This document shows, piece by piece, positions 56,101 through 64,000 of a DNA stretch of 64,000 nt (position 1 is the first letter of the stretch; every line of letters starts with the position of its first letter). Source of the DNA: Paraburkholderia oxyphila NBRC 105797 (lineage in GTDB: Bacteria > Pseudomonadota > Gammaproteobacteria > Burkholderiales > Burkholderiaceae). Location: NCBI RefSeq assembly GCF_000685075.1, contig NZ_BAYD01000038.1, forward strand, positions 1 to 64,000, in the 5' to 3' direction. A program made the position numbers and the translations under genes. Under the pieces are notes generated by a model. That model ran no database searches and was not told the origin of the DNA. It saw only the letters and a program-made list of their open reading frames with translations.

Positions 56101-57306
56101 ATGACGAAAAATCTGACGAAGCTGTGGGCGGGTGGCATGCGACGTCTGCTCGCCATCCAGAACCGTGCTGCGCGCGAAGCGCTGCACGAAGCCGGCCGGC
56201 GCGCGCCCGACGCGCAGGCCATGTGGCGCAACGCCCAGAGCGCCGTGGCGCAGGCCGCTGCCGCCGCGGCGGCAGCGTCTGCCGCAAGCGAAGCGCCAGT
56301 AAGCCCCGCACCCGCTGCGCGCAGCGGGGCGCCGCTGCGCGAGTCGCGCGTGGGGCCGCGGGCCGCCGCGTGGGCGGCCGGCGAATGGCAACGCGCGGAG
56401 CATCTGGCGCCCGGCGCGTCGCGTGCGCTCGCCTATGGGCTCTATGTGCCGCCGGGCTTGCCCACGGCGGGCATGCCGCTCGTCGTGATGCTGCACGGCT
56501 GCAAGCAAACGATGGATTCGTTCGCGGAGGGCACGCGCATGAACCTGCTCGCTGACAAGCACGGCTTTGCCGTGGTCTATCCGGAGCAATCGGTCCACGG
56601 GCATCCGCACCAATGCTGGCACTGGTACGACGCACGCCAGCCGGCGGGCGGCGGCGAAGCCGCGGCGATCGTTTCGCTCGTCGACACGCTCGTGCACGAG
56701 CGCGGCTTCGATCGTTCGCGCGTCTATCTGGCCGGTCTCTCGGCGGGCGCGGGCCTTGCCGCGCTGCTGGCAGTGAACGCGCCGGGCCATTTCGCGGCTG
56801 TCGCGCTCCATTCCGGGCCGGCGTTCGGCGAGGCGCGCTCGGGTGTTTCGGCACTCGACGTCATGCGGCGCGGGCTGCACCATGACCCGGTGGCGCTCGT
56901 CGACGGTCAGCTGGCCGGCCGTTCGCATCCCGGCATGCCGGCGCTCATCGTGCACGGCGGCGCCGACGCGGTGGTCGCGCCGGTCAATGCGGAGCAGCTC
57001 GCCACGCAGTTCCTGCGCCTGAACGATCTCGCCGATGCTCACGGCGTGCGCCAGGGCGTGGTTTCGCACGAGCACGACGGCGAGGGCTACACGGTGCAAG
57101 ACTACTGGCACGACGGCGCAAGCGTGGTACGCCTGTGCCGGGTGAGCACGCTGGATCACGCCTGGAGCGGCGGCGACGATACGGTGCCGTTCCATTCGGC
57201 GACCGGTCCCGACGCCAGCGCGATGGTCTGGGACTTTTTCGAGCCACGGCGGCGCGACGCGATCGACGACGCTTTCGACGGCGAGCTGGCGGCTGGCGCG
57301 GGCTGA
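56101..57306 (+). CDS. PHB-depolymerase-family esterase
   Basis: A 401-residue alpha/beta-hydrolase of the LpqC/esterase-PHB-depolymerase family. The oxyanion region is PLVVMLHGCKQTMDSFAEGT, and the nucleophile serine is in VYLAGLSAGAGLAALLAV, near residue 215. A late aspartate (VHGGADAVVAPVN) and histidine (LDHAWSGGDD) complete a probable triad. The N-terminal 100 residues are an Ala-rich helical region without an obvious signal peptide, so it may act on intracellular polymer or other esters. The ATG at 56101 has GAGG seven bases upstream. Confidence 0.85.
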   Translation: MTKNLTKLWAGGMRRLLAIQNRAAREALHEAGRRAPDAQAMWRNAQSAVAQAAAAAAAASAASEAPVSPAPAARSGAPLRESRVGPRAAAWAAGEWQRAEHLAPGASRALAYGLYVPPGLPTAGMPLVVMLHGCKQTMDSFAEGTRMNLLADKHGFAVVYPEQSVHGHPHQCWHWYDARQPAGGGEAAAIVSLVDTLVHERGFDRSRVYLAGLSAGAGLAALLAVNAPGHFAAVALHSGPAFGEARSGVSALDVMRRGLHHDPVALVDGQLAGRSHPGMPALIVHGGADAVVAPVNAEQLATQFLRLNDLADAHGVRQGVVSHEHDGEGYTVQDYWHDGASVVRLCRVSTLDHAWSGGDDTVPFHSATGPDASAMVWDFFEPRRRDAIDDAFDGELAAGAG

Positions 57307-57366
57307 GCGCGCGATGGGGTGTGGCGTGCGCGCCGGCAGGCGCCGCGACAATCCGCATCAATTCAA

Positions 57367-57398
57367 GGGTTTACCATGATGAGGGTTTACCCTATAAT
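57367..57398 (+). promoter_or_regulatory. promoter with two GGGTTTACC repeats before the DUF3563 gene
   Basis: TTTACC (57370-57375) and TATAAT (57393-57398) are exactly 17 bases apart. GGGTTTACC occurs at 57367-57375, covering the -35 box, and again at 57383-57391, abutting the -10 box, 16 bases apart. The second copy extends to the near-palindrome GGGTTTACCC. This looks like a strong promoter with operator repeats. Confidence 0.7.
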
Positions 57399-57445
57399 GG
57401 CTCTGTTCATTCCGAGGGCATGTGCCCGATTACCGGAGCCAGACC

Positions 57446-57625
57446 ATGTACCTGCTCAGCCGCCTTTTCCTGTTCCTCACGAAGTCGTACGAAACCGCTC
57501 AAAAGGAGCGTGAGGAAGCCTACCTGGCCGAATCGGCCGACATCTACGACCTCGAATTCCGCATGCGCAAGCTCGACCGCGAGAAGGCCGGCCGCAACCC
57601 GTCGTGGATGAACCACTACGGCTAA
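57446..57625 (+). CDS. DUF3563 small protein
   Basis: A 59-residue protein starting MYLLSRLFLFLTKSYETAQK and continuing with EREEAYLAESADIYDLEFRM, the full pattern of the DUF3563 family common in Burkholderiales. It is amphipathic and helical, with a hydrophobic N-terminus. Function unknown. GGAG precedes the ATG. It forms a complete small unit with a near-consensus promoter and a terminator, and is probably well expressed and regulated. Confidence 0.9.
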   Translation: MYLLSRLFLFLTKSYETAQKEREEAYLAESADIYDLEFRMRKLDREKAGRNPSWMNHYG

Positions 57626-57664
57626 ACCGCCAGGCATTCGCGCCGGTCTGAAGTTTCAGAAACG

Positions 57665-57692
57665 CAATGGGGCGCACAGTGGCGCCCCATTG
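57665..57692 (+). terminator. terminator after the DUF3563 gene
   Basis: Perfect 11-base arms CAATGGGGCGC and GCGCCCCATTG with a six-base loop, followed by GTGTTTGTG. It lies 40 bases after the stop and before the convergent BPSS1780-type gene. Confidence 0.75.
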
Positions 57693-57748
57693 GTGTTTGT
57701 GCGGCTCGAACTTGCCGCCAAAAGCGGCTTGCGTTCGACGCCTTTAGC

Positions 57749-58552
57749 TCAGCGTCCCGAACCCGGCATTTCGGCGGCGGTCTTTTCCTGCACGCCGTAG
57801 CAGCCGCGATAGGTCGCGTAAAACGAGCAATAGAGCATCGTCGTCACGAGAATCAGCGCCGGCATCAGGATCGCCAGCGCGTAGTCGCCGGCGCCGAGCG
57901 CGCGCAGCAGCGTCGAAAGCCCCAGCGACACGCCGATCGACACCGCAAACCACAGCGCGCCATACACCACGAACGCGCCCTTGTTGCGCCAGCAGCTCAC
58001 GATGCTGAAGAACATCGCCTTGATCGGCGGCACCTCGTGCCAGGCCGTCAGCACCGGCGCGAACCAGAACATCATCGAAACCGGCACGTAGCACGCAAGC
58101 GACGCGAGCACGGCGAGCGGCACATTGCCGTTCGCAACCGCATCCGTATCGAGCGAGCCGCCCAGCGTCATCAGGCGCAGCAGCGTGCCGCCGTCCACGA
58201 GCGCCGAGGCCGCGAGCACCAGTGTCATCGCCACCACGTAAATCCCGCCCAGCACGAACAGATGCTTGGTGACCGTCTGCCCGTACGAGCGGAAACCGTC
58301 GACGAGTATGGTCGGAAACACCGGCTTGCCCGCAACGGTGTCGCGGCACGCGGCCATGAAGCCCACCGCCACGCCCGGCACGAAGATGAGCGGCAGCACG
58401 CCGCCGATCACCGGGACGGCGGAGATCAGCGTCATGGCGAGCAGATACGAGAAAAACAGCGTGAGGAACGCGAGCGGATTGCGCCGGAACAGCCAGATGC
58501 CCTGGCGAAACCAGACGTAGCCCTGCTTCGCGGGGACTTCGATCAGTTGCAT
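57749..58552 (-). CDS. BPSS1780-family membrane protein
   Basis: A 267-residue integral membrane protein with about six helices. The N-terminal EVPAKQGYVWFRQGIWLFRR and FLTLFFSYLLAMTLISAVPV are typical of this beta-proteobacterial family of unknown function. Its start overlaps the end of thrB by 10 bases, so translation is coupled to homoserine kinase. A role in transport is possible but unproven. Confidence 0.88.
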   Translation of the reverse strand: MQLIEVPAKQGYVWFRQGIWLFRRNPLAFLTLFFSYLLAMTLISAVPVIGGVLPLIFVPGVAVGFMAACRDTVAGKPVFPTILVDGFRSYGQTVTKHLFVLGGIYVVAMTLVLAASALVDGGTLLRLMTLGGSLDTDAVANGNVPLAVLASLACYVPVSMMFWFAPVLTAWHEVPPIKAMFFSIVSCWRNKGAFVVYGALWFAVSIGVSLGLSTLLRALGAGDYALAILMPALILVTTMLYCSFYATYRGCYGVQEKTAAEMPGSGR

Positions 58553-59565
58553 GAGCGGGGTTGTTCAGAGTGTGCGTGGAAGGCGCCCGGCGTGCCGGCG
58601 GCGCTGCCGGCGCGGCGCTCGCGCAGGATGCGCTCGAAATGGCCGGGGTCGTGCGGCTTGAGCAACTCTGCCGAGCGCGGCAGATAAAAATCATACAGAC
58701 GCGATACCCAGAAACGGTACGCGCCGGCGCGCAGCATGTCGACCCAGTGGCGGCTCTCGGCGGGCGTGAATGGGCGCACCGTCTGGTAGGCGCGCAACAG
58801 CGCTTCGACGCGAGGGGCGTCGAGCTTGCCCGTCGCGAGGTCGACGCACCAGTCGTTCACCGTCACCGCCACATCGAACACCCATTTGTCGCAGCCGGCG
58901 AAATAGAAGTCGAAGAATCCGCCAAGGCGCACCGTATGGCCCGTTTCCGGGCTGACGTGCGCGAACAGCGCATTGTCGCGGAAGAGGTCGCAGTGGCAGG
59001 GGCCGCCGGGCAGCGAGGCGTAGTCGTCGCTCGCGAACAAGGCCTGCTGGTGCGCGAGCTCACTCGTGAGCAGCTCGCGCTGGGCGTCGGCGAGGAACGG
59101 CAGGACCGTGGGCACGGTCTCTTCCCACCACGCCAGGCTGCGCAGATTCGGCTGGTCGAACGCGAAATCGCGGCCCGCCAGGTGCATGCGCGCGAGCATC
59201 TGCCCGACTTCCATGCAGTGCTCCACGCCCGGCGCGAGTTCCGGCGCGCCGTCGAGCTTCGTGACGATGGCCGCCGGCTTGCCGTGCAGCAGGCCGAACA
59301 GGCTGCCGTCGGCACGCGGCATCGGGTCGGGCACCGGCACGCGGTGCGAGGCCAGATGGCGCATCAGCTCGAGATAGAACGGCAGCTGTTCGGCAGTGAG
59401 CTTTTCGAAGATCGTCAGAACGTATTCGCCGCGCGTCGTCGTCAGGAAGAAGTTGCTGTTTTCAATGCCTGACTGGATACCGCGAAAATCGACTACGTCG
59501 CCAAGATCGTAGTCGCGCATCCATTGGGCAAGCTGGGTTTCGGTGACAGCGGTGAAGACGGCCAT
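58543..59565 (-). CDS. thrB: homoserine kinase (ThrB, aminoglycoside-kinase-like type)
   Basis: Phosphorylates homoserine on the way to threonine. A 340-residue product of the fold shared with aminoglycoside and choline kinases, not the GHMP type of E. coli. It has the family start MAVFTAVTETQLAQWMRDYD, GIENSNFFLTTTRGEYVLT for nucleotide binding, the catalytic loop GGPCHCDLFRDNALF and the metal site GGFFDFYFAGCDKWVFDVA. The last 25 residues are a low-complexity tail. It works in the same pathway as asd at the other end of the window. Confidence 0.95.
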   Translation of the reverse strand: MAVFTAVTETQLAQWMRDYDLGDVVDFRGIQSGIENSNFFLTTTRGEYVLTIFEKLTAEQLPFYLELMRHLASHRVPVPDPMPRADGSLFGLLHGKPAAIVTKLDGAPELAPGVEHCMEVGQMLARMHLAGRDFAFDQPNLRSLAWWEETVPTVLPFLADAQRELLTSELAHQQALFASDDYASLPGGPCHCDLFRDNALFAHVSPETGHTVRLGGFFDFYFAGCDKWVFDVAVTVNDWCVDLATGKLDAPRVEALLRAYQTVRPFTPAESRHWVDMLRAGAYRFWVSRLYDFYLPRSAELLKPHDPGHFERILRERRAGSAAGTPGAFHAHSEQPRSCN

Positions 59566-59696
59566 GCCAGAGGTCGTGTGGTTATCGTAATGGGAGCCCT
59601 GCTCACGGGCGCAATCGCCGTTTCGGCGCGGCTTCGCGCGCTCGGGCGGGAGGCGGCGCGGGACAGCGCACGCCGTCCGCGCGCGAGGGCGGCGTA

Positions 59697-60095
59697 TCAG
59701 TAATGCAGATTGATCGACGGCAGGCGCGTGCTGGCCTGGCCGTTCGGACGGACTTGCGGCGAGGTGTCGGGATTCGCGCTCATCGAGTAACGCGTGCCGA
59801 AGTTCGAATGCACGTTGATCTCGACGGGCTTGCCCTTGTCGCGGTATTCGGTGATCTCGGTGCCGGTCGGGCTCACTTCGTGAAAGCTCGGCGTGCGCGG
59901 CACGTCGTTGATGTTGACCTTCGAGGTGACGCGCGCAGCGGGCTGGTTGTTGATCGCGGCCAGATCGGGCAGGCCGGCCCGCTCATTGGCGGACTGGGCC
60001 TCGACGGCGGTCTTTGCGTCGTCGGCTGGCGTGGCCATGGCGACACCGCTGAACGCGAGCGTCGCTGCGAAGGCGGCAAGAAGGTACGGCTTCAT
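59697..60095 (-). CDS. exported protein, DUF2782-like
   Basis: A 132-residue protein with a signal peptide (MKPYLLAAFAATLAFSGVAM, cleavage near AMA-T). The mature part has GTEITEYRDKGKPVEINVHS, resembling the short DUF2782 pattern found beside thrB in other beta-proteobacteria. The start has AGGAG upstream. Function unknown. It lies 131 bases upstream of thrB on the same strand and may share its transcript. Confidence 0.65.
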   Translation of the reverse strand: MKPYLLAAFAATLAFSGVAMATPADDAKTAVEAQSANERAGLPDLAAINNQPAARVTSKVNINDVPRTPSFHEVSPTGTEITEYRDKGKPVEINVHSNFGTRYSMSANPDTSPQVRPNGQASTRLPSINLHY

Positions 60096-60397
60096 GGTGA
60101 TTCTCCTGTCGACCAGAGTTGGCGCTTCGGCGCCTCTTACTCTGATCCCATGCAAAGCTGAGAGTGTTCCCTCAATTCTAGCAAATCCGCGTCCTGCGCC
60201 CCGTGTCGGACCTTTGGGGCGAACGGGGCCTGCATGCCGCGTCGATGGGGCCGCTGCGGCGGGGGGGCGGTATCGCCCGGTAGCCGCTTGCGGCGGGGCT
60301 GCGCGCAGCATCCGAATCTCCCGGGCGTGCGAAGGGCGTTGTCAGAATGACCTTCTTCCGTGCTAATGTCGTTCCATATGAACCGAGGCGAACGAAC
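60096..60397. promoter_or_regulatory. 302-base divergent region with promoter of the AMP nucleosidase gene
   Basis: Separates the DUF2782-like gene (minus) from amn (plus). TTGTCA (60339-60344) and GCTAAT (60362-60367) with a 17-base spacer form a good promoter for amn, with start near 60374. The middle is very GC-rich with a run of seven G and no gene. Confidence 0.6.
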
Positions 60398-61924
60398 ATG
60401 AACAACGAGATCCACCGGCGCGCCTTCATGACGCCCCCACACGACTTTCCGGTCGAAGCATTCGAAGACGCAGCCGACGCCGTCACGCGCCTGTCCGCCA
60501 TCTATGAGGCGAACACCTCGTTCCTGCGCGATGCGTTCGCGCGCTATCGGCGCGGCGAGGCGTTGGACCATCGCGTGCGCGCATGCTATCCGTTCGTGCG
60601 CATTCACACGGAGGTCAACACGCACATCGATTCGCGCCGTTCATATGGTTTCGTCGCGGGCCCCGGCGTGTTCGAGACCACCGTCACGCGCCCCGACCTG
60701 TTCAGCAATTACTATCGCGAGCAATTGCGGCTGCTCTCGAAGAACCATCATGTGTCGATCGAAGTCGGGGTGTCGGAGCAGCCCATTCCGATTCACTTCG
60801 CGTTCGCCGAGGGCATCCACCTCGAAGGCGATCTGGACCGCGAGCGGCTCTTCGCGATGCGCGACATATTCGATACGCCGGACCTGGCCGAGCTCGACGA
60901 CCGCATCGTCAACGGCACCTACGAACCGGCGCCCGGCGAGCCGCAGCCGCTCGCGCTCTTCACGGCGCCGCGCGTGGACTTCTCGCTGCATCGCCTCAAG
61001 CACTACACGGCGACCTCGCCCACGCACGTCCAGAACTACGTCCTCTACACGAACTATCAGTTCTATATCGACGAATTCGTGAAGCTCGGCCGCGCGATGA
61101 TGGCGCGCACCGACGACGCCGACTTGCGCAATTACCGCAGCGAATACACGTCGTTCGTGGAGCCGGGCGACGTGGTCACCTACAACGCGAATCTCGGCGA
61201 GCAGGACGACGAGGGCACGCCGCCCGCGCGTCTGCCGCAGATGCCCGCGTATCACCTCAAGCGCGCGGACGGCAGCGGCATCACGATGATCAACATCGGC
61301 GTGGGGCCGTCCAATGCGAAGACGATCACGGATCACATCGCGGTGCTGCGCCCGCATGCGTGGATCATGCTCGGCCACTGCGCGGGGCTGCGCAACACGC
61401 AGCGTCTCGGCGACTACGTGCTCGCGCACGGCTACGTGCGCGAGGATCACGTGCTCGATGCCGACTTGCCGCTGTGGGTACCGATTCCGGCGCTGGCCGA
61501 AGTGCAGGTGGCGCTCGAGCGTGCGGTCGCGCAGATCACGCAGCTCGACGGCGTGGAGCTCAAGCGCGTGATGCGCACGGGCACGGTGGCGAGCGTCGAC
61601 AATCGCAACTGGGAATTGCGCGAGCACCGCGAGCCGGTGCAGCGTCTTTCGCAGAGCCGCGCGGTGGCGCTCGACATGGAGAGCGCAACGATTGCCGCAA
61701 ACGGCTTCCGTTTTCGCGTGCCGTACGGCACGTTGCTATGCGTCTCCGACAAGCCGCTGCACGGCGAGCTCAAGTTGCCCGGCATGGCCGATTCGTTCTA
61801 TCGCGCGCAAGTGGATCAGCACTTGCAGATAGGCGTGACGGCGATGGAGATCTTGCGCACCAACGGCTTGCACAAGCTGCATAGTCGCAAGTTGCGCAGC
61901 TTTGCCGAAGTGGCGTTTCAGTGA
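60398..61924 (+). CDS. amn: AMP nucleosidase
   Basis: Hydrolyses AMP to adenine and ribose-5-phosphate, adjusting the adenylate pool. The 508-residue product is slightly longer than E. coli Amn (484). An N-terminal Amn-specific domain (ACYPFVRIHTEVNTHIDSRR) is followed by a nucleoside-phosphorylase-like catalytic domain with INIGVGPSNAKTITDHIAVL, WIMLGHCAGLRNTQRLGDYV and the late ALDMESATIAANGFRF segment. The start at 60398 has GAGG upstream and lies 24 bases from the predicted transcription start; 60428 is an alternative ATG. Confidence 0.94.
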   Translation: MNNEIHRRAFMTPPHDFPVEAFEDAADAVTRLSAIYEANTSFLRDAFARYRRGEALDHRVRACYPFVRIHTEVNTHIDSRRSYGFVAGPGVFETTVTRPDLFSNYYREQLRLLSKNHHVSIEVGVSEQPIPIHFAFAEGIHLEGDLDRERLFAMRDIFDTPDLAELDDRIVNGTYEPAPGEPQPLALFTAPRVDFSLHRLKHYTATSPTHVQNYVLYTNYQFYIDEFVKLGRAMMARTDDADLRNYRSEYTSFVEPGDVVTYNANLGEQDDEGTPPARLPQMPAYHLKRADGSGITMINIGVGPSNAKTITDHIAVLRPHAWIMLGHCAGLRNTQRLGDYVLAHGYVREDHVLDADLPLWVPIPALAEVQVALERAVAQITQLDGVELKRVMRTGTVASVDNRNWELREHREPVQRLSQSRAVALDMESATIAANGFRFRVPYGTLLCVSDKPLHGELKLPGMADSFYRAQVDQHLQIGVTAMEILRTNGLHKLHSRKLRSFAEVAFQ

Positions 61925-62008
61925 AGTAGACAAGACGGTCCGGCGCCTGTGGGGATCTTGCGCGCCGGACTTTCTGGACGATTGCTCAGGGCGGACTGGC
62001 AGAGCGTT

Positions 62009-62323
62009 TCAGCTCAGAGGCACGTAACCTGTTGCGAGCGCGGCTGCGAGCGGCGCGTGCGCATACTTGCCGCCGTCGAGCCTCAGCGCAATGTTTTTCG
62101 TCTTCATGGTCATGGCGATACGCGTGGCAGCATCGACAGGCAGTGACGTAGGCTGGGCGTAGATGACGTTCGGCGTAGGCGATGTCCGCCTGGACTGAGC
62201 GTCGAGTGCATCATAGAGGGCAAGCGAACGGTACAGGCGGCTTACGAGCCAGGACAACACGATTCCGACGAATATACCGGCGGCAGGAATGCCGATGATT
62301 TCGGCTACAGGCGAGTATGTCAT
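62009..62323 (-). CDS. small membrane protein of unknown function (second of a coupled pair)
   Basis: A 104-residue protein with one N-terminal helix (IIGIPAAGIFVGIVLSWLVS) and a hydrophilic remainder with KNIALRLDGGKYAHAPLAAA. No family recognised. It overlaps the upstream membrane protein gene by four bases (ATGA), so the two are translationally coupled. Base composition here is lower in GC than the neighbours, which hints at acquired DNA. Confidence 0.6.
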   Translation of the reverse strand: MTYSPVAEIIGIPAAGIFVGIVLSWLVSRLYRSLALYDALDAQSRRTSPTPNVIYAQPTSLPVDAATRIAMTMKTKNIALRLDGGKYAHAPLAAALATGYVPLS

Positions 62324-62916
62324 TTATTGAACCGCTCAAGAGTGGCCTTTAACAAGGTCAGGCTGGCTGCGATGCCGTAGGCAATGCAGCTTTCCGTTTG
62401 TGGTGTTCCCCATGTAGTGGAGATGCTAGCACTGCCGTCAGGGTGAAGACGCAACAGCCAGAGGACAAATATGCCGCCGGACAAGAAAAGTGCGAAGATG
62501 GCCAGGCCAACATTTGCATACCCGATGTATCTTGTCGTCCTGTTGCGCCGGATGTCGGCACGGTAGGTGCAGGCCCATTGCTTGCGAGCGGAGAATTGAA
62601 GTATTGAAGGGGGCTGGGGCAGTGCGATCAGCCTCGGCAGACTGCCTGGCATGCTCATGCAGGGCAGGGCCATCGTGAGAGCCGCCGCCATCATGGTGGG
62701 CGAGAAGAAGTCCAGCGAGTGGCACGCGCTACGCGCGCGCAGCGCGCACAGTTCGTCGCGAAGTTTGTATTCGACGAGGATGAGCACCAGCGGCGCAACG
62801 ACCACGATGGCGATGACGAGCCAGTTCGCCTGGGCCTGTCCTGCTCCGGCGTAACCTTCGATCAGATAGTTCTGCGAAAAGGCCTCAATTGGCCGTTTGG
62901 CGAATAGCGCCGGCAT
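62320..62916 (-). CDS. multi-helix membrane protein of unknown function (first of a coupled pair)
   Basis: A 198-residue protein with about four hydrophobic helices, including WLVIAIVVVAPLVLILVEY and YANVGLAIFALFLSGGIFVL. Between them lie a Leu/Arg/Cys stretch and a short basic loop with RADIRRNRTTRYIG. No family recognised. It precedes and overlaps the 104-residue membrane protein gene. Together they look like an accessory pair between amn and the chromate transporter. Confidence 0.6.
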   Translation of the reverse strand: MPALFAKRPIEAFSQNYLIEGYAGAGQAQANWLVIAIVVVAPLVLILVEYKLRDELCALRARSACHSLDFFSPTMMAAALTMALPCMSMPGSLPRLIALPQPPSILQFSARKQWACTYRADIRRNRTTRYIGYANVGLAIFALFLSGGIFVLWLLRLHPDGSASISTTWGTPQTESCIAYGIAASLTLLKATLERFNK

Positions 62917-62982
62917 GCTTGGCCGGCCTGTGGGTCGCTAGCCGCGATTGGGCTCATCCGGACGAATGACGGCTCGGGGCCG

Positions 62983-63510
62983 CTACTGCCCGAATCCCGT
63001 CAACCCGATCAGGCTCCCCGCCGCGAGCAGCCACAGCGGATGAATCTTCGTGCGCATTGCGAGCACGGCACACACGCCCGTGATAGCCCACGCGATCCAC
63101 GTCGGATCGGAGGCTTTCGCAATCAGCATTGCGCTCGCGGCCACGAGCCCCGCCGTGACCGGCACGAGCCCGCGCTGCGCGCTACGCCGCCATGGCCGGT
63201 CCTTGAAGCGATCCCACGCGTGAAGCGCGGCCACTGTCACGAGCGAGGACGGCCCGAACTTCGCCACCGACGTCACGAGCATGCCGGCCCAGCCGGCCAC
63301 GTGCCAGCCCACGAGCGTCACGATCATCATGTTCGGCCCAGGCGCGGCCTGGGCGAGTGCAAACAGCGCGCTGAACTCGCTCGCGGGCATCCAGTGATGC
63401 ACCTCCACGACCTGGCGCTGCATCTCCGGCAGGATCGTGTTGCCGCCGCCGAAGGCGAGCAGCGAGAGCTGGCAGAAGATCGTGGCGAGCGCAATGAGTG
63501 TGGCGCTCAT
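62983..63510 (-). CDS. chrA: chromate transporter, second short subunit
   Basis: A 175-residue single-domain member of the CHR (chromate ion transporter) family. FCQLSLLAFGGGNTILPEMQ, then ALAQAAPGPNMMIVTLVGWH are the hallmark motifs. About six helices. The start at 63510 overlaps the stop of the first subunit by four bases. Short CHR proteins work as pairs; real substrate may be chromate or sulfate. Confidence 0.88.
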   Translation of the reverse strand: MSATLIALATIFCQLSLLAFGGGNTILPEMQRQVVEVHHWMPASEFSALFALAQAAPGPNMMIVTLVGWHVAGWAGMLVTSVAKFGPSSLVTVAALHAWDRFKDRPWRRSAQRGLVPVTAGLVAASAMLIAKASDPTWIAWAITGVCAVLAMRTKIHPLWLLAAGSLIGLTGFGQ

Positions 63511-64000
63511 TGCGCTTCTCCCGCGCGGCGGGCGGCACGGGCCGCAACGGCGATGCCGACCGGCGTGAGCACGAGCATGGTGGGCAAGAGCGGCACGCGC
63601 AACAGCGCGATGGCGATGAAACCCAGCAATGCAATCACGGCAGCGGCCGGGTCGCGGCGCAGCGGCAGCACGATCTTCGCGGCCATGGCGATCAGGAGCC
63701 CGGCTGCGGCGGCGGCGAGGCCGACGAACAGGTGCCGCACGTGCGGATCGTTCTGCGTGCGCTCGTAGAGCACGCCCAGCCCGATTACGACGAGCGACGG
63801 CCCGGCGATCAGCCCGAGCAGCCCGGCGAGGGCGCCGCGCCAGCCCCTGAAGCGCATGCCTACCGCCACTGAAAGGTTGATCACGTTGCCGCCGGGCAGG
63901 AATTGGCACAGTCCGAGCAGGTCCGTGAATTCGGCGGCCGAGAGCCAGCGGCGCTGCTCGACGATGGCGCGGCGCGCGAGCGGCAGCGCGCCGCCGAAGG
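63507..64000 (-). CDS. chrA: chromate transporter, first short subunit (5-prime end outside the window)
   Basis: Partial gene that continues past the right edge. The visible C-terminal 164 residues include FGGALPLARRAIVEQRRWLS at the edge, then LGLCQFLPGGNVINLSVAVG, the CHR motif. The opposite-orientation partner of the 175-residue subunit, in the usual two-gene short-chain CHR arrangement. An internal GTG at 63884 would give a shorter protein but cuts through the conserved motif, so the true start lies upstream of the window edge. Confidence 0.85.
   Translation of the reverse strand, partial: FGGALPLARRAIVEQRRWLSAAEFTDLLGLCQFLPGGNVINLSVAVGMRFRGWRGALAGLLGLIAGPSLVVIGLGVLYERTQNDPHVRHLFVGLAAAAAGLLIAMAAKIVLPLRRDPAAAVIALLGFIAIALLRVPLLPTMLVLTPVGIAVAARAARRAGEAQ

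Overview
The window reads as a high-GC chromosome segment from a member of Burkholderia sensu lato (most likely Paraburkholderia). The reasons are the gene order leuB-asd-fimV-truA-trpF-trpB-methyltransferase-trpA-accD-folC-SPOR-cvpA-purF-metZ, the presence of families typical of this group (DUF3563, the BPSS1780-type membrane protein, a Burkholderia-like FAD-dependent sugar dehydrogenase), and strong GC bias at third codon positions. No rRNA, tRNA, CRISPR array, insertion sequence or prophage was found. The species is an inference; the gene families are read directly from the translated sequence.

Layout. (1) 0.1-18.3 kb, plus strand: a biosynthetic block for leucine, the aspartate family, tryptophan, fatty acid, folate, purine and methionine, with fimV and truA inside it. 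Two RNA-level control regions stand out: a Thr/Ile/Lys-rich leader peptide with a hairpin in front of asd, and a SAM-II-like riboswitch followed by an intrinsic terminator in front of metZ. An orphan beta-class adenine/cytosine methyltransferase sits between trpB and trpA. (2) 18.4-22.3 kb: an AraC regulator and an FKBP peptidyl-prolyl isomerase on the minus strand, then a degenerate histidine-kinase-like protein and a CNNM/CBS transporter-like protein on the plus strand. (3) 22.3-41.1 kb, minus strand: a seven-gene alpha-glucan/trehalose cluster, transcribed glgE, treS-maltokinase fusion, glgB, glgX, treZ, malQ, treY. It encodes both the TreS-Mak-GlgE-GlgB route (trehalose to maltose to maltose-1-phosphate to glucan) and the TreY-TreZ route (glucan back to trehalose). 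Four of the six junctions overlap by 4-8 bases. (4) 41.3-45.9 kb: a 3-prime remnant of a DUF1345 gene, then a three-gene FAD-dependent sugar/gluconate dehydrogenase (Tat-exported small subunit, GMC flavoprotein with an Fe-S motif, triheme cytochrome c). (5) 46-57.6 kb: a mosaic of small units: PPP phosphatase, RES-Xre toxin-antitoxin pair, a secreted repeat protein, LysR regulator with divergent tautomerase, PPK2 and a CHAD protein (both polyphosphate linked), ModE, PAP2 phosphatase, a PHB-depolymerase-family esterase and a DUF3563 gene with a well formed promoter and terminator. (6) 57.7-64 kb: BPSS1780-type membrane protein, homoserine kinase thrB, a DUF2782-like exported protein, AMP nucleosidase, two unknown membrane proteins in a coupled pair, and a two-gene chromate transporter that runs off the right edge.

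Functional themes are amino-acid supply with RNA attenuation, osmoprotectant/storage glucan metabolism, periplasmic sugar oxidation and polyphosphate metabolism. Start codons were chosen from Shine-Dalgarno matches, family starts and overlaps, and often differ from the longest open frame.
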